A stretch of 64,000 nucleotides of DNA. Origin: Mesaphorura yosii (lineage: Eukaryota; Arthropoda; Collembola; Poduromorpha; Tullbergiidae). The stretch's first letter is position 1, and each line of letters begins with the position of its first letter. Made by a program: the position numbers and the translations under genes. A model generated the notes under the pieces. The model ran no database searches and had not been told where the DNA came from. It saw only the letters and a list, made by a program, of their open reading frames with translations. Positions 59,401 through 64,000 of this stretch are shown one piece after another. The stretch is from NCBI GenBank assembly GCA_009869945.1, contig WIXG01000209.1, positions 62,001-126,000 of the forward strand, written 5' to 3'.

Positions 59401-60864
59401 TTCTTGCCATAATGAGAAATGGGATCGGCAGCAAATGAGAATTTTAAATAATTGTATTGGTAGTTCGCCAACTGTAAATGGTGGCTCGTATTCTTAGAAC
59501 TCAAAATTATCAATCGCAAAAATTAAAGAGTGCCTTATGCTTTTACATCAGTAGGAAACAAGCCTAAGGTAAGGTGCCGGGCATCTTCACAACGGCATCT
59601 GAATTGAAAAGCAGGGCTCACCCAAACCGAGAAATAGAATTTTAGAATTCCGCACTTGCATTTGCATTCGCTTCTTTTGCCCCGTTGCGGAGTGGAATTG
59701 TCTTGTCTCATGATTAGAGATGCTTTGCGATGTTCCTCTAATTTGCAGGGATTGAGTGTACGAGAGTCAACCTTTTCCTCGGAGGACCCATCCATCATGG
59801 ACCCGTCAACTCCCTGAAACCGTTGTGCGTGGCTCCTTTCATTCTATTTCCCTTCCCGTCTCCACTCCGACAAGCCTGTGACTGTGTCTCGGCTGCTACT
59901 GCGAGTGATGGCTTTTGTTGTCTGTGTTTGCCCCATATGCCAACCCAAGAGTGAATAACTAAACAAAATACCCTTTTTATAATATTATTTCTTTCAGCAG
60001 CAGCACTTCCATTACACCACGGCAGAATTTAGATTTGGATGCATAAAATGCTAATGCGCAACTCTTCCAGGTTATTTGTCATCTTTGAATTTGCATCATG
60101 GTCGGCTCTCTCCCTGAATTTGAGTTGCGGAATAAATTCATAATTTGGATTAATGTCATTGAAATTGAATGTGCAAGAGCTTTAGTCCATCGGTACATTT
60201 TGCTTGCTTGAATCTTACTTATTCGTCATAAGTTAGATCTGTTGAAGAAAGGTTTGGGGTTTGGTCAAGACCAAATGTGGCCAAGTCAGAAGTCAGATGC
60301 CGACTGTATCTAGAGCTTTGCCGTGGCGGCGGCCAGAGGATGGGAGAAGCCTGCCTGACCTAGCCATAAATCAAGTCGGCAGTCGAGATAAGAGATTTAC
60401 TATTTGTTTACTGTCTTTCGGAGGTAGAAAAGCCCAATAACAACCTTCCACTTGTAGAGAGCAGATGAGGTGGAGGCTTGTGGGACAACTTATCTCCAAA
60501 TGAGAAATGACCAAATCATTACAAGTCGTAATAAATACTTAATGTGTGAAACATAAACCCAGATAAGTGATAACAACTCTTGACAAGGGCTCTAAGAGGT
60601 CATAAATATTTTTATTTAGCTTATTTATAGCGTAATTAAATGCTGATGTATAAAATTAATCGAATTGGAGTGTTTATGAGTCAAAGCCGAATGCAATTAA
60701 ATTAATTTCCTCCATGTTAATCGTCTGGAATTTACAGTAAATATTATTGTAATAACCTTGCAGGCTCTTGGTAGCCCACACTACTTATATGTTACAACAT
60801 AAAAGGACAACCAGCGCAGCATAAAACCAGTTGCCAGTGAACGATGAAAGCAAGATGCGGGTTT

Positions 60865-61260
60865 TCACGAGCCAAGAAAGGCTCTCCCCCTAGCGTGCGT
60901 GCTGCATAAATAAGGCGGTGCTTCGATGTTCGAGGAGTGCCGTCTAGGTGGATCAGCGAGTTCTCGGCTCAAAGTTGAAGCTAACGCTTCCATTTCTGCT
61001 CTCTTATTCGCCTCTTCCGTTCCGAGGAAACACAATAATACTGTGAATAAGACGGGCGTCACGTCGTACTGGTCGCAGGAGTGAGTCGATTCCGGGTTTA
61101 AGAAATTTTTATTATTCGCTTTACAGGATATCATTACATTGCTTGGACCAGTTTGAGGCAAAGCAATTAATTTTGACTTTTTAATGCGTAATTTATGCCT
61201 GTTCCATAAAATTGTAAATGGCGACACACCCGTAATGGAATAAATTAATAGAGAACTCAT
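60865..61260 (-). CDS. Weak candidate: unrecognised protein or terminal exon
   Basis: A 131-codon minus-strand frame from a real ATG. Its second half is the more protein-like: a hydrophobic PVLFTVLLCFLG, then a charged EEANKRAEMEALA, a DPPRR, and a stop after FLGS. An AG just before the hydrophobic part (ccag, phase 0) could be an acceptor, which would make this the last exon of a gene starting further upstream. The nearest AATAAA on this strand is about 250 bases on. No family is recognised. Confidence 0.2.
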   Translation of the reverse strand: MSSLLIYSITGVSPFTILWNRHKLRIKKSKLIALPQTGPSNVMISCKANNKNFLNPESTHSCDQYDVTPVLFTVLLCFLGTEEANKRAEMEALASTLSRELADPPRRHSSNIEAPPYLCSTHARGRAFLGS

Positions 61261-61297
61261 AGTCGCACTTGTTAGCTCGATGGTATGAAATTACAAG

Positions 61298-61679
61298 TTG
61301 AGCAGTCATATTTTGAAGTTACTTCATTGCATGAAGGACGAATTGTTGAGATTTCGGGAACTCAAGACACCTGGACTGGTTAAATTCAACTCCTGTTTTA
61401 AGGGTCCTACTATTGCCTATTGTCATTGCAGAGGCCAATGTCCTATAAAGTATAAAGTTGTAAATCGTGTGCCATGCGTCGTACCTTCCAAATTGTCCTT
61501 CAATGACCTACAACAACTGCACCGGTCAGGTAGCACACGGAACACGACTTACCATATTTACCTTCCCATCTGGAGAAGATCCATTTACAAAGCAAGCGAA
61601 GGGCAGAAGAAAATGGGTTTATAAGATCTCAAGTATTATAAAGTCAAAGACTGTACAGACAACACAAATGCATGAGTGA
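61298..61679 (+). CDS. Weak candidate: cysteine-rich and THAP-like fragments in two frames
   Basis: One plus frame (to 61624) contains a cluster YCHCRGQC with further Cys on either side. An overlapping frame (61467-61679) contains NNCTGQVAHGTRLTIFTFPS, then a basic stretch and KWVYKI. The FTFP followed by a Trp recalls the start of a THAP zinc finger, but the second zinc ligand pair (C-x2-H) is not seen and only one N-terminal Cys fits. It could be the remains of a transposase-type gene or chance. Confidence 0.13.
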
Positions 61680-64000
61680 GATTGAAAGTGAAGTTTTTAA
61701 AGCTAAAAGCTTAGAGTGACACTAAAAGTTACCCTTGTCTTTTCCATTATTCTTTTACAAACTCATCCTTCATTCTGTCACTTGCACTATAACCTCTTTA
61801 TTGCTTATAATCAAGAAGACCGAAACAAGAAAGCAAGGTACTCTCCACATAGAATGCATAGCCTGGTTTTGCATCTGCAAATAGAAACTGGTGAATTCTG
61901 AAAACACTTTAGCTCTGATTCCATTCTATTCAGGTCTTAATTTTTCCTGCTAAAGTATTCAGCGCCTTATACTCGTGCCTCCGTCGGTCCATCACTGCAC
62001 GTACGAATGAACGGCAGTTAGAAACCTCCGCTTTTGAAAATACAGGGAAGAAACCTCGATTCTAGTTAATATGAAATCACAGAGAGATACTGCATAGCAT
62101 TACATTAAGTGGGAACAGCGCTGCAGGTTCAGTCGTTTTATTTGTGTAGTGAAATCACGTGAACACGTGCATTAAATTGTATTCCATCAGATTCAAATTA
62201 CGTGCCCGTCTCCTTCGCGTTTCTTCTTTGGAATTCAGTGAGATGGCAAAGGCAAAATGGCAACAGAGTGGGTTTTGATTGCCATGTGCCAGTGCATTGA
62301 AGCAAGTTATGCTGCGTCGGGAGCTTTTTGTTGAAAATATTTACTAGACGCAGAAAATCATTCAAGAGAAGATCCTACCAAAATGTAGAGAAAGAAATCT
62401 CAAATGTGTCAAGTCATCATTTCTAATTTTAAGCACTTCTCTCTTGGCAAATGCGAGCGCTCTTGGATCCCGAGTCGCGGTAAGAAATCTGTTTGTCGTA
62501 CGGTTCAGTTGCTCCGCGAGAAAAATTATGAATTGCGTGTTTAAGTGTTCAAATACGTAGTCAAGTCATTGCCTCTGCCATTACCATGCCGTTCTGAGTA
62601 AAACTGCGAGCGATTCGCTCAATTCGCTGGTTCGTTCGTTCTGGTCTCATGTCTCGTTCTTGCTGCACGCTTGGAGTGAGCAGCGTGTGCTGTGTTTTTG
62701 GAAGCGAAATCTCAGGAGTGGAAACTGTCTGGAAATGTATATCTGTTTGGGGAATCGAGTGAATTGGTATGGAACGCTGCTTTGCTTTGCATCTTCCGGA
62801 AACTTAAAAGGCATGGCCACAGAAGACAAGCAACGCGCAATGCTTTGTGTGCTCCGCGCTGCTCTGCCAGCCCTCAAAAAGCTTTTGTAGTGTCGTCACA
62901 GCTTCAACTTCATAGGACGTTGAGCACAGAATAAATCTAACAACCATGTTGAATTTATATGAAAAGTCACTGAAACGGAAGTTTGAAATTTTCATGTCTT
63001 TACAACGCACTGCCGTAACGCTAACGAAGAGAACAGCGTAATATTTATTCGATTAGAAATTTCGCCAGATTCCATTTGGACTTGGCTTAGGTTCATATTG
63101 ATTTTGTCCACATTATTTTTGCTGAATCGGACTTGATATTAAATGTGTATTTGTGGAAACCAAAACTGGCTTTGGGTCTTTTATTGCTTGCTTTTCATTC
63201 CGGCAGATTTATGCGGCAGGCAGGCAGCAGACCTGTGCGAAAGGTAAAAAACTTTCCAAAAATGGTTGTGCATTGTACCAAGCAGTTATTGGAAACTAAA
63301 ATAGATTTATGTAGCTTGAAATGAGTTTCTGGCCGGACAAAGTCCCGGCAAAATACAAAGTTGTGGTGGACAACGAGTGTTACGCTCGTATAAGTTCATT
63401 TCGCAGTGTTCGCAACTGCCGCAATAAGAAAGTCACCTATTATTAATCAGTGGCGTAGTCTTTTGTTTCAGACTATCGCCCGAGTAAAATGATATTTCTC
63501 ATAAACAGAATGCGGATTGAGGAGAAATGACATTCCTTATTCATAGTAGGACATAGTTCTTGAATGTAATTATGAATTCAAACGAAATGAAGCTATCTCG
63601 ATATTTCTAAGTAAAACGAAACGAAACAAGTTAAATCCAGTCCATTCCGTGGCGTGGCAAGGCGAACCATTCATTTGATTAACATGCCATTAGAGAATTT
63701 CCCGACACAAATGTGAATGTGAATGTCTCTTTCCTTGAATAGTGAAGTCATACAATGGCAAAGGCAAATGCAACAGTGTCTGTCGTTTCTGTCTCTCCTT
63801 CTCATTACGCACGTCTTTGTACCCGGCTATGAGCTGAATCTTGGTGTCGTTGTCGTCTTTTCTCTTTGAGTTGATGATTAATGACTAAATTCTTGTCAAA
63901 TAATAATAAAAGTTGAAAGAACACCAATGACATTGCCGTAGCCCAGCGCGGCAGAATGAGCACGAATCCGCCGAAGGAATGAATATTTTGCCTTGCACTC

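Larger units (their letters stand above)
53419..64000. other. Hox3 upstream DNA
   Basis: About 10.6 kb without a confident gene. It should contain the Hox3 promoter and probably regulatory DNA, but I could not place a transcription start. A CCATAAA lies at 60364-60370. Two weak coding candidates are listed separately (60865-61260 minus and 61298-61679 plus). Deformed, the next Hox gene expected in this direction, is not reached. Confidence 0.5.

Noticed and set aside
53419..64000. Search for miR-10 or miR-993, microRNAs known from arthropod Hox complexes
   Set aside because: No TACCCTGTAG seed-region match was seen on either strand in this region or elsewhere in the window. They may lie beyond the right edge.

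Overview
The window is a piece of an arthropod Hox complex. Two Hox genes lie on the minus strand in the expected order and orientation. proboscipedia (pb, Hox2 class) has three coding exons between 13,498 and 25,889. Hox3 has two coding exons between 49,218 and 53,418. On the minus strand, 5' to 3', the order is Hox3 then pb, so labial would be expected beyond base 1 and Deformed beyond base 64,000. Neither is present here.

The host is an animal with GT-AG introns, AATAAA poly(A) signals and sparse coding sequence. The two homeodomains are classical arthropod Hox2/pb and Hox3 sequences. Hox3 is not a derived insect zen: it has a canonical homeodomain, a hexapeptide-like motif and a C-terminus ending in THL, like vertebrate Hox3 proteins. 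That points to a non-insect arthropod, such as a crustacean or an early-branching hexapod, but the species cannot be fixed. Long Hox introns (9.0 and 2.0 kb) sit beside candidate small genes with introns of about 60-80 bp.

Layout: 1-2.7 kb, no supported gene. 2.7-4.9 kb, two plus-strand single-exon genes for secreted or membrane-attached six-cysteine proteins, clearly tandem paralogues of a family I do not recognise. 4.9-13.5 kb, intergenic plus the pb 3' side. 13.5-25.9 kb, pb. 25.9-49.2 kb, the pb-Hox3 interval. It holds a well-supported hidden two-exon gene for a 74-residue six-cysteine secreted protein (32.25-32.54 kb, minus), a weaker four-exon cysteine-rich candidate (34.4-35.1 kb, plus), a TATA/initiator pair with a hydrophobic open frame (39.5-40.2 kb, plus), a compact multi-exon gene of unknown function (44.16-44.92 kb, minus) and a weaker two-exon candidate (45.88-46.35 kb, minus). 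49.2-53.4 kb, Hox3. 53.4-64 kb, Hox3 upstream DNA with only weak gene candidates.

The main message is that this Hox interval is not free of other genes. Small secreted-protein genes sit beside and between pb and Hox3, as cuticle and other non-Hox genes do in the Drosophila Antennapedia complex. All introns, starts and ends were read by eye from splice consensus and phase. No database or transcript comparison was possible.
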